Source: Candidatus Babelota bacterium | GTDB taxonomy: Bacteria > Babelota > Babeliae > Babelales > Vermiphilaceae | Length of the DNA stretch: 48,491 nucleotides | Assembly (NCBI GenBank): GCA_004375875.1 | Contig: SOKE01000006.1 | Coordinates: forward strand, 1 to 48,491 | Reading direction: 5' to 3' | Part shown: piece after piece, positions 23,848 through 33,229 of the stretch | Layout: each line of letters opens with the position of its first letter | Position numbering within the stretch: position 1 is the first letter of the stretch | Notes under the pieces: model-generated | What the model was told of the DNA's origin: nothing | What the model saw: only the letters and a program-made list of their open reading frames with translations | Databases searched by the model: none | Position numbers and translations under genes: made by a program

Positions 23848-25533
23848 ATGATAAGTAATATCTTCTTTTTAATGATGATTAGTTTGTCTGTGTTGAATGG
23901 AAAAACGATATATGCAATGGATCAAGATAGTTCAGATAATAGAACGACGAGAGAAATTGAAACTTTCAAAGAACCATTCTATTGTCCATATAAAAGCTAT
24001 GAACAAAATAATCAAGGGGGGCCCTTTGGTTATTTTGCTGATTCTCGCGATTTACGAGATCCACAAAACTCTCAATATGAATTCCTTGGATACAAAATAA
24101 ACCTTCCCTTTGGTATAGCTTCTGGCCCTCTTATCAATAGCAAATTCGTAGAAGCCGCCTTTCGTTATAATTATAGCTTATCCGTTTATAAAACAGTTCG
24201 TACTCGATACTATCCATGCCATCAATATCCAAATATTATACCGGTCACTGTTGATGGTGATTTAACATTTGAAAAAGCATCAAAAGGCTTGATAATGGAT
24301 AGAGATTTTACTTTTCCTGCTGCTATCACTAATTCGTTTGGAGTTCCTTCCCAGAATCCAAAGATATGGCAACCTGATATGAAGCGAGCTGTCGAATCAG
24401 CAGGTATTGGACAAATTATGATAGCGAGTTATCAGGGAACTGACGACGGCACAGGCATAGATGACTTTGTTGAAGATTGGAAGCGTGGGGCGAAGCTTGT
24501 TAAAGAAACGGGAGCGCACATAGTAGAACTTAATTTAAGTTGCCCAAATGAAGGGAAAAAAACATTATTGTGTCATGATAGTGAACTGGTTTATCGTATT
24601 TGTACCGAAGTCAAAAAGATTCTAAATGACTCTCCTATAATTCTCAAACTAGCATATTTTCACGATGAAAATGAACTGCGAACCTTTGTATCCCAATTAT
24701 CTGATGTTGTACAAGGGTTTGCTGTCATCAATACTATTCCTGCCGAAGTACGAAAGGAAGATGGATCGCACGCTTTACCGGGAAGACTCTCAAGCGGTAT
24801 TTGTGGGAAAGCCATTAAATGGGCGGGACTTGACATGGTAAGGCGTATAAAAAAATTGCGAGATGAATTGAAAAAAAACTTTGTGATAATAGGAGTAGGG
24901 GGAGTAACTACTCCAAGTGATTATAATGAATACCGTCAGGCTGGCGCAGATGCAGTTATGTGTGCAACAGGTGCAATGTGGAATCCAATGCTTGCACAGG
25001 AAATAAAAAAACAAGAAATAGTTAAACAATTGCATACAATAGATGTGATACAACATGGTTCATTTACACTCAAAAGTGGTGCTTCTTCGTCGTATTATAT
25101 TGATATGCGCCGAATCATTTCCTATCCAGCTATTATGCATTTAATAATCGAACATATTTGGCATTTATTACAACCATTAGAATATGATTGTATTTGTGGT
25201 GTTCCCTATGCTTCATTATCAATTGCTACTGGTGTATCACTGTTTCATAATATACCAATGATTATGCGTCGAAAAGAAGCAAAGAATTATGGTACACAAA
25301 AAAAGATAGAAGGCATTTATACACCTGGAAGTAGATGTATTGTAATAGAAGATGTTATAACAACGGGGCAAAGCATCATGGAAACAATTACTGATCTTGA
25401 AGCTGAAGGATTATCTGTGCACGATATTATTGTAATTGTTGATCGAATGCAAAGAGGGAAAAAATTCTGTGAAGAAAAGGGTTATCGCGTACACTCTCTT
25501 TTTACTCTATCAGATCTCACTTTTCAACCCTAA
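23848..25533 (+). CDS. Dihydroorotate dehydrogenase-orotate phosphoribosyltransferase fusion
   Basis: One frame of 561 residues joins two steps of UMP synthesis. Residues ~75-375 are a class 1 (soluble) DHODH: YKINLPFGIASGPLINSKF, TNSFGVPSQNP, NLSCPNEG with the class 1 catalytic cysteine, and VIIGVGGVTTPSDYNEY. Residues ~395-560 are OPRT: FTLKSGASSSYYIDMRR, CGVPYASLSIATG, PMIMRRKEAKNYGT and the PRPP loop IVIEDVITTGQS. The OPRT half reads closer to the N-terminal domain of eukaryotic UMP synthase than to typical bacterial PyrE. The first ~24 residues (ISNIFFLMMISLSVLNGKTI, ending YAMDQ) look like a signal peptide, unusual for these enzymes. The gene overlaps the OMP decarboxylase gene by 65 bases. 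Confidence 0.9.
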   Translation: MISNIFFLMMISLSVLNGKTIYAMDQDSSDNRTTREIETFKEPFYCPYKSYEQNNQGGPFGYFADSRDLRDPQNSQYEFLGYKINLPFGIASGPLINSKFVEAAFRYNYSLSVYKTVRTRYYPCHQYPNIIPVTVDGDLTFEKASKGLIMDRDFTFPAAITNSFGVPSQNPKIWQPDMKRAVESAGIGQIMIASYQGTDDGTGIDDFVEDWKRGAKLVKETGAHIVELNLSCPNEGKKTLLCHDSELVYRICTEVKKILNDSPIILKLAYFHDENELRTFVSQLSDVVQGFAVINTIPAEVRKEDGSHALPGRLSSGICGKAIKWAGLDMVRRIKKLRDELKKNFVIIGVGGVTTPSDYNEYRQAGADAVMCATGAMWNPMLAQEIKKQEIVKQLHTIDVIQHGSFTLKSGASSSYYIDMRRIISYPAIMHLIIEHIWHLLQPLEYDCICGVPYASLSIATGVSLFHNIPMIMRRKEAKNYGTQKKIEGIYTPGSRCIVIEDVITTGQSIMETITDLEAEGLSVHDIIVIVDRMQRGKKFCEEKGYRVHSLFTLSDLTFQP

Positions 25534-26320
25534 ACTGCTTTTCGCTCAGGAATTACCATATCACCAACGAGCTTCTGCATGTACAAATGAGGTTGCCAAA
25601 CGATTATTTCTTCTTATGGAAGAAAAGAAAACAAATTTGGCCATTGCAGCCGATGTTACTACAAAAAAAGAGTTACTTGAAATTGCTGATTTAATTGGTC
25701 CGGAAATCTGCATACTCAAAACTCATATTGATATTATCGCTGATTTTGATTGGGATTTAATTGAGCAATTACAGTCATTAGCTAAAAAGCATAATTTTTT
25801 GTTATTTGAAGATAGAAAGTTTGCCGATATTGGAAGCACAGTTAAATACCAATTTTGTGGTGGTCTTTATAATATTTGTAAGTGGGCCGACTTAATAACA
25901 GTTCATATGCTTCCAGGCCCCGACATTATAAAGGTATTGCAAAATGCTATCTTACCTGACCATCCTGTAGGATTGATAGTTCTTGCACAAATGAGCAGCA
26001 AAGAAACATTGGCCTGTGAGGGTTATACTCAACAAGTTGTAGCATTATCTCGTACTTTTCCTTCCATAATCGGTTTTATTTGTAGGAAAAAGGTTGTAGA
26101 GGAATCAAAATATATTCACTTTATTCCTGGCATAAAAATCAATTGTTATGATGATTCAATGGGACAACAATACAAAATGCCCGATCAGGCAATAATTGAT
26201 GGTGCAGATATTATTATTGTTGGACGTGGAATTGTAGGGGCAAAAGATATAAAGGCAACAGCAAAACAATATCGCACCATGGCGTGGAATGCATATCAGA
26301 ACAAAATTAATGCAACTTAA
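25469..26320 (+). CDS. pyrF: Orotidine 5'-phosphate decarboxylase, eukaryote-like, with signal-like N-terminus
   Basis: Converts OMP to UMP, the last step of de novo pyrimidine synthesis. The core has LKTHIDI, FEDRKFADIGSTVK (catalytic Lys/Asp array), DLITVHMLPGPDIIK, and the C-terminal GQQYKMPDQAIIDGADIIIVGRGI. These match the C-terminal domain of eukaryotic UMP synthase closely. Start: GTG 25469 with AGAGGG 11 bases upstream, giving 283 residues. The first ~27 residues (MKKRVIAYTLFLLYQISLFN...LLFAQ) have the n-, h- and c-regions of a Sec signal. This segment is overprinted, in another frame, on the last codons of the OPRT domain. An alternative reading is that one fused UMP synthase gene was split by a frameshift here. 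Confidence 0.9.
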   Translation: MKKRVIAYTLFLLYQISLFNPKLLFAQELPYHQRASACTNEVAKRLFLLMEEKKTNLAIAADVTTKKELLEIADLIGPEICILKTHIDIIADFDWDLIEQLQSLAKKHNFLLFEDRKFADIGSTVKYQFCGGLYNICKWADLITVHMLPGPDIIKVLQNAILPDHPVGLIVLAQMSSKETLACEGYTQQVVALSRTFPSIIGFICRKKVVEESKYIHFIPGIKINCYDDSMGQQYKMPDQAIIDGADIIIVGRGIVGAKDIKATAKQYRTMAWNAYQNKINAT

Positions 26321-26354
26321 AGATATCTCTTTTTCAATTACCGTTTTTGCTTAA

Positions 26355-26762
26355 TCAAATCTGATTAACACCCTTTTCTATGATTACTAAGGCAAGTGCT
26401 GTTGTTTGATTATGGCTCATTGAAAGATAAGGAATAAGAGATGATTGTTCTTTGCGTTGTGTATAAAGAAGAGAATTCCAATCTACTACTAATTTTGGAA
26501 GGGCTTCAACTTCTATACTAATCTTCTTGCATACCGTTAAAAATGGAAAGTGTAGATCTGATGCCATTATACATAATGCCTTATAGAATGCTTCGCGTGC
26601 AGCAAAACGTACAGCAAAACGTTCAGCAGTTTTGATTGGTATCTTTAAACAATAATCGATTTCTTGTGATGAAAAAATACGCTCAAGAGTAGTTTGTGCA
26701 TAGGTATGCCACTGTGAAAAACGTTCTATTTCAATACTATCTATACCGATTCCTACAATCAT
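26355..26762 (-). CDS. acpS: Holo-[acyl-carrier-protein] synthase
   Basis: Attaches the 4'-phosphopantetheine arm of CoA to acyl carrier protein. 135 residues begin MIVGIGIDSIEIERFSQW (the GIDxxxIxRF motif with the metal-binding Asp). RFAVRFAAREAFYKAL follows, the second conserved block with the catalytic/metal Glu. The closing strand SMSHNQTTALALVIIE matches the family's S.SH....A.A....E end. Its start codon overlaps the stop of the comM-like gene by four bases, implying translational coupling. Slightly longer than the usual ~120-126 residues. Confidence 0.93.
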   Translation of the reverse strand: MIVGIGIDSIEIERFSQWHTYAQTTLERIFSSQEIDYCLKIPIKTAERFAVRFAAREAFYKALCIMASDLHFPFLTVCKKISIEVEALPKLVVDWNSLLYTQRKEQSSLIPYLSMSHNQTTALALVIIEKGVNQI

Positions 26763-28306
26763 CTTTTTCCTCTCTCTAAAGTCTGATCGAGGCAGCGATA
26801 CATGAGTGCTTCCTGAATATGTGGTACATCGATGATATCCTTATCTTCAATGTCTGCTATCGTACGAGCAATCTTTAATAATTTATGATACCCACGCATA
26901 CTCAGGTATAACACGTCAAAAGCTTTTTTTAGTATCGTTTCAGCTGCTGGTGTTAGTACACAATACTGTTCAATCATATCGGATGTCATGGTACTGTTGC
27001 ATAAGGCAGATGATTTGAACCGTTCATGTTGTTTATTGAATGCTTTCTGCACATTTATATACATTTGTTCAGAACTATAATCGTCTCTTTTTTCTCCTTT
27101 AATTGTTGTATATTCAACTGATTGAACATTAATTTGCAAATCAATGCGATCAAGAAGTGGACCAGAAAGTTTATCCAAATACCGATTTATCTGATTCGGC
27201 GAGCATGAACAGTGACGTTTTTTGTCTCCCCAAAACCCACACGGGCATGGATTGAATGCTGCTACCAACAAAAAAGAAGAAGGAAAACTAATAGTATACT
27301 GAGCACGCGCTATACATACTGTCTTATTTTCCATTGGTTGACGTAAAACTTCGAGTGTATCACGTTTGAATTCGGTAAGTTCATCAAGAAAAAGAATACC
27401 ATTGTGTGCTAAGCTTATTTCACCCGGGTGGGGATATGAACCACCACCAACCAGTCCTGCTTGTGAAATTGTATGGTGCGGATTACGAAATGGCCGTTTT
27501 ACCTTGAGCCTTTTATTCATTAATTTTCCGCTAATTGAATAAATTTTACTGGTTTCAAGCATCTCCTTAAATGAAAGCGGTGGCATAATTGTTGGCAATC
27601 GTTTGGCAAGCATAGTTTTGCCAGATCCAGGCGGACCGATAAAAAGAATATGATGACGCCCTGCTGCAGCAATCTGTAATGCACGTTTAGCTTGTTGTTG
27701 TCCTCTGACCTGTGCAAAATCGAGACTGCTTTTAAAATGGTGCTTTTTAAGAAGATTTGGCAGGGAATAGGTGGCTGGTTCAATTGCTATTTCTGTGCGC
27801 AAATAGGAAATTAATTCAGCTATTGTATTCACCCCAATAATTTCAAGATCTTTAATGAGCGCAGCCTCAGCGGCATTTACTTGTGGTAAAATAATTCGTT
27901 TTTTCTTAAGTTTATGTGCATCATAAGCAATAGCCAATGCTCCTTTAATACCACGAATTCCTCCATCAAGTGAAAGTTCACCAAAAAAAATTGTTTCTTG
28001 TAAAAAAAGAGGATTCAATTCAAGATATTCAGCTGCCAATAAAATACCAATGGCAATAGGAAGATCAAATAGAGTACCTTCTTTTTTTAAATCTGCCGGC
28101 GCCAAATTAACCGTTATACGTTTTGCTGGCAGCCGAATGCCACTGTTTTTTAATGCTGTTTGAATACGCTTGCTGCTTTCTTTGATGGCAGTATCGGGAA
28201 GACCAACAATATAAAAGTTGACAAGACCAAATGAAACATCAACTTCTACTTCGACTGGATAGGCATCAACACCAATGATTGCGGCTGAAAAAACTTTTGA
28301 ATGCAT
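26759..28306 (-). CDS. YifB/ComM-family Mg-chelatase-like AAA+ ATPase
   Basis: 515 residues, the family's normal size. The N-terminal Lon-protease-like fold (YPVEVEVDVSFGLVNFYIVG, PDTAIKESSKRIQTALKNSG, RITVNLAPADLKKEG) is followed by an AAA+ module. This has Walker A GPPGSGKT, FRNPHHTISQAGLVGGG and Walker B GILFLDELTEF. Next comes a zinc-type motif CPCGFWGDKKRHCSCSPNQI and then YLDKLSGPLLDRIDLQI. ComM is a helicase that promotes branch migration during natural transformation in Vibrio and Haemophilus; whether that applies here is unknown, as no com genes are in view. It overlaps acpS by four bases. Confidence 0.93.
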   Translation of the reverse strand: MHSKVFSAAIIGVDAYPVEVEVDVSFGLVNFYIVGLPDTAIKESSKRIQTALKNSGIRLPAKRITVNLAPADLKKEGTLFDLPIAIGILLAAEYLELNPLFLQETIFFGELSLDGGIRGIKGALAIAYDAHKLKKKRIILPQVNAAEAALIKDLEIIGVNTIAELISYLRTEIAIEPATYSLPNLLKKHHFKSSLDFAQVRGQQQAKRALQIAAAGRHHILFIGPPGSGKTMLAKRLPTIMPPLSFKEMLETSKIYSISGKLMNKRLKVKRPFRNPHHTISQAGLVGGGSYPHPGEISLAHNGILFLDELTEFKRDTLEVLRQPMENKTVCIARAQYTISFPSSFLLVAAFNPCPCGFWGDKKRHCSCSPNQINRYLDKLSGPLLDRIDLQINVQSVEYTTIKGEKRDDYSSEQMYINVQKAFNKQHERFKSSALCNSTMTSDMIEQYCVLTPAAETILKKAFDVLYLSMRGYHKLLKIARTIADIEDKDIIDVPHIQEALMYRCLDQTLERGKR

Positions 28307-28550
28307 ATCAACTTCTATTAATCGTTTTATAAAATTCTATAAGCAAGGATTATAATATCACAAAAATAGGCTGTATGCCAGTATATATCCCTGCTTTTGT
28401 CATTTGAAAATAAGTTTTATTTTATGTATACTCACTTTCTCATCTCTTCTCTGGTAGTTTTTTGAAAATTTCTTAAGCTAAATACCTGTGGCTTTTATTA
28501 TGGGTAGTTCTAAAAAAGTGATATCTGATAGATGAGGAGACTGTAACATA

Positions 28551-31322
28551 ATGGTTAAAACGTTTAATAAGAAATATTTACTGATATTCTTCCCCTTTCT
28601 ATTCAATTGCGTTATCTATAGTGCAGGAATTATTCAGGGAGATAGTCAAAATCCCCAACAATCATTCAATCAACCACTTTCTGTATGGGCAATGGACCGA
28701 CTTGGTGACTTTTTTTATGTTGGTGCCCGCACTGCTGGTGCCAAGTCATACGCACTTGCTTTTCTCCCCCGTGAAAAAAATGAATTTTTTGGGCTTACTC
28801 AACAAAAAGTTTTTATTAATGGAACTGAAAATACTAATAACCCATTGTATAACGCTCCTATCAGACTTCTTACCCTTTTGGGACAGTATTATAGACCAGT
28901 AGTTGTTCCAGATAATGATCCAAGCAAAGCATATTTTATCGATAATTTTACTGATAAGCGGATAGATGTACTACAAACAGCAGGTATTATAACAACAGAA
29001 GAAAAGGTAACCAACGGTATAATTGGCTTGGCATCTAATAATTCCGAACGAGGTGGTTATGTTTGTGCTGCTGTACAAAATAATAACGGTGATTCGTTTG
29101 GTGAGCCGGGAAGCGGAATTGCTTTGCTGATGGCATACTTCGTTAAAGAGGGAGAAAAAGAATTTTTTCGATTTAATCAAATAAGTGTGAGTGCATTTGA
29201 TAAAAGTACGCCACAAATTCAAATAGGAAGTGATGTTACCTTTACAAGCACTGCTATAGATATGCATTGGGATAATTATCTCGGACTTTTGTATATAGCA
29301 TTACAATTGCAAGCAGGTGCAGGTGCTAATGATGGTGTAAAGGCTCTTGTTATTGGCACAGTTAACAATAATCTGATTCTTTTTCGAGCTATTGGTCCCG
29401 ATAGCCTATTTAATGGAACAAATAAAGATAAAAAAATTGTTGGTGCTGTTGGAGCGAACATAGAAGTCTCTTTGCACAAAGTAAGAACAATGCTCACAAG
29501 TACTTCCTTGCAATATGTAATTGTACTTGGTGGAAATGTTGGTGTTGTAAACACAAAACGCTCAGTATTTGCACTGCCATTAGTAAATGATCCAAACAAT
29601 CCCGACATTCATGGTACCTTAGCAAAAAAGGATGCCCTTCCCGAAGATCGCTTTAGCGATCAAGAACCGTATAGTTTCATGAGCCGTGGTTTTCGCGTTG
29701 CAGCTACAGCATCTGATGACGCCGTTATCAATACTGATATACCCGCTCGTGTTGGTGGTGGAGAGCTTACAATTGGTGATATTGATGATCTTTTTGTAAA
29801 AGATGATGCTGTTTTTGCAGTTGTTTCAAACGCTGATACAGGGCAGCGACCGGGTGTTTTTTATTCCCGTGCATTATTTGATCAATATGGACGCATTAAA
29901 GCCTGGACTGAATGGCAGCGAGTGAGTGGTTCAGTTGAAGATTCTGTATTTGGTTCAGCACTTGATGCAACAACTGCAAACATGATCTTGTTAACTGGTC
30001 AAGATAAAGATTCCATTAATACAGTTAAACGAACATTTTGGGGACAGGGAGATAACAACGGATTGGGTCCTTTAGCAAATGTCTTTAATGGAGCATTTCC
30101 TCGCGATCGTGGTGGTATTCATGGTTTATTTGATATGCCTGCCACTACAACTGGTTTAGATGACATTTCTTTATTGATAGCAACCGGATGCCAAACCGTT
30201 GCATTGGTTCAAACCAGTACAACTAATGGAAGTTTTGTACCAACAGTAGGTGAAATATTTGAAACAAATAAAGAAGTTTTCATTAATGGAACTATCGATC
30301 GCGATCTATCTACAGCAGATGCGCGGGTGCTGATCATTTCTGGTGGTGCACTTAATTCAATTGGTTTCATTAATGCTGCTGAAATAGGACAAGCAGGAAC
30401 ACAGGCGTGGCTTTTTGTTGGTGGAGATAAAGGTTTAGCAGTATTGAAACGTGCTGATGGTGCTGGATGGGATAGTCCTCCAGGCCTCGGTTCAGGATTT
30501 TCTGGTTTGCAACAAGGAACTGGATTCAGCCTGATTGGTTCTTATAAACACGTGCGAAAATTGGTCTATGATGACAACTTTCTGTATGTACTTACTGATA
30601 CTAAACTTGATCGTATTGATTTGCTTCAAAGTAATTTTGCAACCAATGTGCTTGTTATTACCACTATTGCAGCTTCTGAAGTAAACTTTACCGCTCAAAC
30701 TACTCTGTTTGATCTTATTGTATCTGAAAAATTTGCACTCCTTGCAACAAGTGATGGATTATTTCGTATCGGTAATGGTTTAGATATAAGAACGGTAACA
30801 AGTGGTGGAGGGTGGCGATTCGTTACTATCCCTGAAGGATGTGTTCCTATTATCCAGTTGTTAGCTCTCTCAAAAACTGGCCGCGAACAAGATGTAGCAC
30901 GCTTTGAAGGTGGCACTGTTTATGCGCTTGTTTCCTTTATAGGAAAAAATAGAGCACAAGTTAATCGTTTTAGTGTTCAACCAGTTATCGGCAGTCAAGT
31001 AAATGATCAAACAATATCCCCATTACCAGATTTATTTGTCAAAGATATTCCATCATATTTTGTAAGTTTTGGACAATTTAGGGATTGGATTATTTCGGAT
31101 GGAGCACTTTTTTTTCATGAAATAAATCGTTATTTGTGTGATGCTCCCGTTATTTATCTATTGGGGCCAGGAGCACGAAGTGGTTTGCGCTTTTTGGCTG
31201 ATAAAAATCCATCATTACCAATAACAATGTCTGAAGCCTGTTTCTTGCTCCCCTTATTACGAAATTCAGCTACCGGTTCTTGGTTATTAGCAGGAAATGA
31301 AGGATTAAAGATTAACGAGTAA
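28551..31322 (+). CDS. Large exported protein, probably beta-propeller-like
   Basis: 923 residues with a signal peptide (MVKTFNKKYLLIFFPFLFNC...SAG). No transmembrane segments follow. The mature protein is rich in Gly, Asn, Asp and beta-type patterns, with repeated units of the kind DDLFVKDDAVFAVVSNADTG, DDISLLIATGCQTVALVQTS, AWLFVGGDKGLAVLKRADG and LYDDNF-like LVYDDNFLYVLTDTKLDRID. This suggests a beta-propeller, but I cannot count blades reliably. It starts behind a ~240 base gap and is followed 44 bases later by an outer-membrane barrel candidate, so the pair may form a surface structure. No family name assigned. Confidence 0.7.
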   Translation: MVKTFNKKYLLIFFPFLFNCVIYSAGIIQGDSQNPQQSFNQPLSVWAMDRLGDFFYVGARTAGAKSYALAFLPREKNEFFGLTQQKVFINGTENTNNPLYNAPIRLLTLLGQYYRPVVVPDNDPSKAYFIDNFTDKRIDVLQTAGIITTEEKVTNGIIGLASNNSERGGYVCAAVQNNNGDSFGEPGSGIALLMAYFVKEGEKEFFRFNQISVSAFDKSTPQIQIGSDVTFTSTAIDMHWDNYLGLLYIALQLQAGAGANDGVKALVIGTVNNNLILFRAIGPDSLFNGTNKDKKIVGAVGANIEVSLHKVRTMLTSTSLQYVIVLGGNVGVVNTKRSVFALPLVNDPNNPDIHGTLAKKDALPEDRFSDQEPYSFMSRGFRVAATASDDAVINTDIPARVGGGELTIGDIDDLFVKDDAVFAVVSNADTGQRPGVFYSRALFDQYGRIKAWTEWQRVSGSVEDSVFGSALDATTANMILLTGQDKDSINTVKRTFWGQGDNNGLGPLANVFNGAFPRDRGGIHGLFDMPATTTGLDDISLLIATGCQTVALVQTSTTNGSFVPTVGEIFETNKEVFINGTIDRDLSTADARVLIISGGALNSIGFINAAEIGQAGTQAWLFVGGDKGLAVLKRADGAGWDSPPGLGSGFSGLQQGTGFSLIGSYKHVRKLVYDDNFLYVLTDTKLDRIDLLQSNFATNVLVITTIAASEVNFTAQTTLFDLIVSEKFALLATSDGLFRIGNGLDIRTVTSGGGWRFVTIPEGCVPIIQLLALSKTGREQDVARFEGGTVYALVSFIGKNRAQVNRFSVQPVIGSQVNDQTISPLPDLFVKDIPSYFVSFGQFRDWIISDGALFFHEINRYLCDAPVIYLLGPGARSGLRFLADKNPSLPITMSEACFLLPLLRNSATGSWLLAGNEGLKINE

Positions 31323-31366
31323 TACAATTACACGCTATTACAATTGAAAAAAATAAGGACAGCGAT

Positions 31367-32599
31367 ATGATTCGAAAGATATACCCATTACTTATACTTT
31401 ACGTTCTTTTTATCTTTCCTACTTCTCTTTTTGCGATGAATATCATCAAACCATTTGATATTTTCTTACGCCCACAAGTGCGAAAAGATAAAAAAATCCA
31501 AATTTTTGCATGGGCAGAAGCAGGATTAAAATCCAACGGTTATGATTTATGTCGTAATAAAGTTAATGTACTGCGTATTTGGAATAGGGATCAGAATGCA
31601 TTAGCTATGCTCAACGGATGTGATCCAGAAACACCGATAGGAAAATTACGTGCTCGTCTTGGCGATGATGATAGATGTCGTGGTCATTTTTGTGTTGACG
31701 GTGAACTTAAACCAATTGGGGCAACTATCGCTGCTCGTTATTTTTTCCCATACAATATTTCTCTTGGAATCTATATTCCCGTTTATTCAATGAAACTTGA
31801 TAACGTTTTATGGAAAAATTTAACCCCTCTTGGTGATACTGTTGTTCGTGAAAATCTTACCAATAATTTTCCTGCACGAGTTAGAGAATTAGGGTGTCTT
31901 GATATTTGCAGCTGGCGTCGGACTGGTCTTGGCGATGCTCTCCTGGTAGGCGAATGGCAGGGAAATTTTAAGCAAAATAAACCCATGCTCAAAAATGTTA
32001 TCATCGATGCACGTCTCGGCTTAAGTTTGCCAACAGGACTCAAACAGGATGAGGATAAAATATTTGCTTTGGCTTTTGGCAATGATGGTGCTTGGGGAAT
32101 TATGTTTGGAGGTGGCCTTGATTTGGTTTGGGCAGATTATTTTAGAGCAGGATTTGATGTTGAACTAAATCATCTGTTTGGCAATAAAAAAGTACGGCGC
32201 ATCAAAACTGCCCTCGATCAAACTGAACTCCTTCTTTTGCAAAAAGAATGTGCATATAAAGATTACGGATTAACTCAACAATTTACGCTCCATGCAGGAA
32301 TATTTAAATTGTTAGGTGGGTTGACACTTGATATTGGATATCGCTTCACTAAGCATGGTGATGATAGCCTACGGCTTGAAACTACCTGCTTTTCAGATAA
32401 AATAGCTAATAGTGCAGAAAGCTTGAAAGAATGGACTTCACATCAACTGCTTGTTCGTACAGATTATGATTTTGGTTATCATATGAGTGAAGATGCTACC
32501 GTAATTCCTACAGTAAGTTTTTTTGCACGTGTACCGTTTAATGGAAAACGTATTGCCCTTTCACCATCATTTGGAGCTATTCTAACGTTTGATTTCTAA
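31367..32599 (+). CDS. Outer-membrane beta-barrel candidate
   Basis: 410 residues with a signal peptide (MIRKIYPLLILYVLFIFPTS...FAM). The mature part has alternating hydrophobic/polar strands and aromatic girdles (IQIFAWAEAGLKSNGYD, WGIMFGGGLDLVWADYFRAG, GGLTLDIGYRFTKHGDDSLR). It ends in FGAILTFDF: the terminal Phe and alternating pattern are the usual recognition signal for the barrel assembly machinery. Located directly after the 923-residue exported protein, with AAGGAC upstream of ATG 31367. Four cysteines in the periplasmic/loop parts are unusual for a barrel. Specific function unknown. Confidence 0.7.
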   Translation: MIRKIYPLLILYVLFIFPTSLFAMNIIKPFDIFLRPQVRKDKKIQIFAWAEAGLKSNGYDLCRNKVNVLRIWNRDQNALAMLNGCDPETPIGKLRARLGDDDRCRGHFCVDGELKPIGATIAARYFFPYNISLGIYIPVYSMKLDNVLWKNLTPLGDTVVRENLTNNFPARVRELGCLDICSWRRTGLGDALLVGEWQGNFKQNKPMLKNVIIDARLGLSLPTGLKQDEDKIFALAFGNDGAWGIMFGGGLDLVWADYFRAGFDVELNHLFGNKKVRRIKTALDQTELLLLQKECAYKDYGLTQQFTLHAGIFKLLGGLTLDIGYRFTKHGDDSLRLETTCFSDKIANSAESLKEWTSHQLLVRTDYDFGYHMSEDATVIPTVSFFARVPFNGKRIALSPSFGAILTFDF

Positions 32600-32645
32600 A
32601 TCACTGATTTTTAAAATCGTTGATTTTTAAATAGGAGGATTTTTA

Positions 32646-33209
32646 ATGATTTTAAAAAAAATAACTTTTGTCTGTTTATTTCTTGGAAGCTTTGCTTCTC
32701 CAATATCATATGGATATGATAGTCTCTATTGGAAAGTTACAAATGCTTTAGAAAAGTTCAAACATTATGACAAAGATTACCACGCTACTATAAATACCTT
32801 ATCTAAAAAGGCAATTATAGAGCCATTGTTGTTCAGTTCGATCCTTGCAGTCAGTATTGGTGCAACTATTTTTTATAGTTCTCCAGAAGGAGATTCTGAA
32901 TTAGTTTACGCAACAGGGTTTATTTCATTGGTAACAGGGATACCAAGTTTTTTGATAGCGTATTATATTAACAAAAAAATCATAGAAAGATCACCTACTA
33001 TTCAAGAATGGATAGATCCTGAAAAGGCTGCCGATGCTACCTATTATAAGACTCAAAGAGATAAAACACTTGAGAATCTTAAAAAATATATAAAAGACAA
33101 TAATATATCACGTGAACAACTTGATCAGATAAGGCATGAAAGGTTATATTGGGAATCATCACAGAAAAATATTCTCTATGATTTAGCAAAAGATCTGCCC
33201 GAGAAATAA
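32646..33209 (+). CDS. Exported or membrane protein, unknown
   Basis: 187 residues; AGGAGG lies before ATG 32646. The N-terminal signal is ILKKITFVCLFLGSFASPIS. A central hairpin of two transmembrane helices follows (PLLFSSILAVSIGATIFYSS and ELVYATGFISLVTGIPSFLI). The C-terminal ~75 residues are charged helices (YYKTQRDKTLENLKKYIKDN). The layout is similar to other small anchored proteins in this window (17842, 19535). It is convergent with glyA, separated by 20 bases. No family recognised. Confidence 0.65.
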   Translation: MILKKITFVCLFLGSFASPISYGYDSLYWKVTNALEKFKHYDKDYHATINTLSKKAIIEPLLFSSILAVSIGATIFYSSPEGDSELVYATGFISLVTGIPSFLIAYYINKKIIERSPTIQEWIDPEKAADATYYKTQRDKTLENLKKYIKDNNISREQLDQIRHERLYWESSQKNILYDLAKDLPEK

Positions 33210-33229
33210 TTGATAACCTTGTTGATCAA

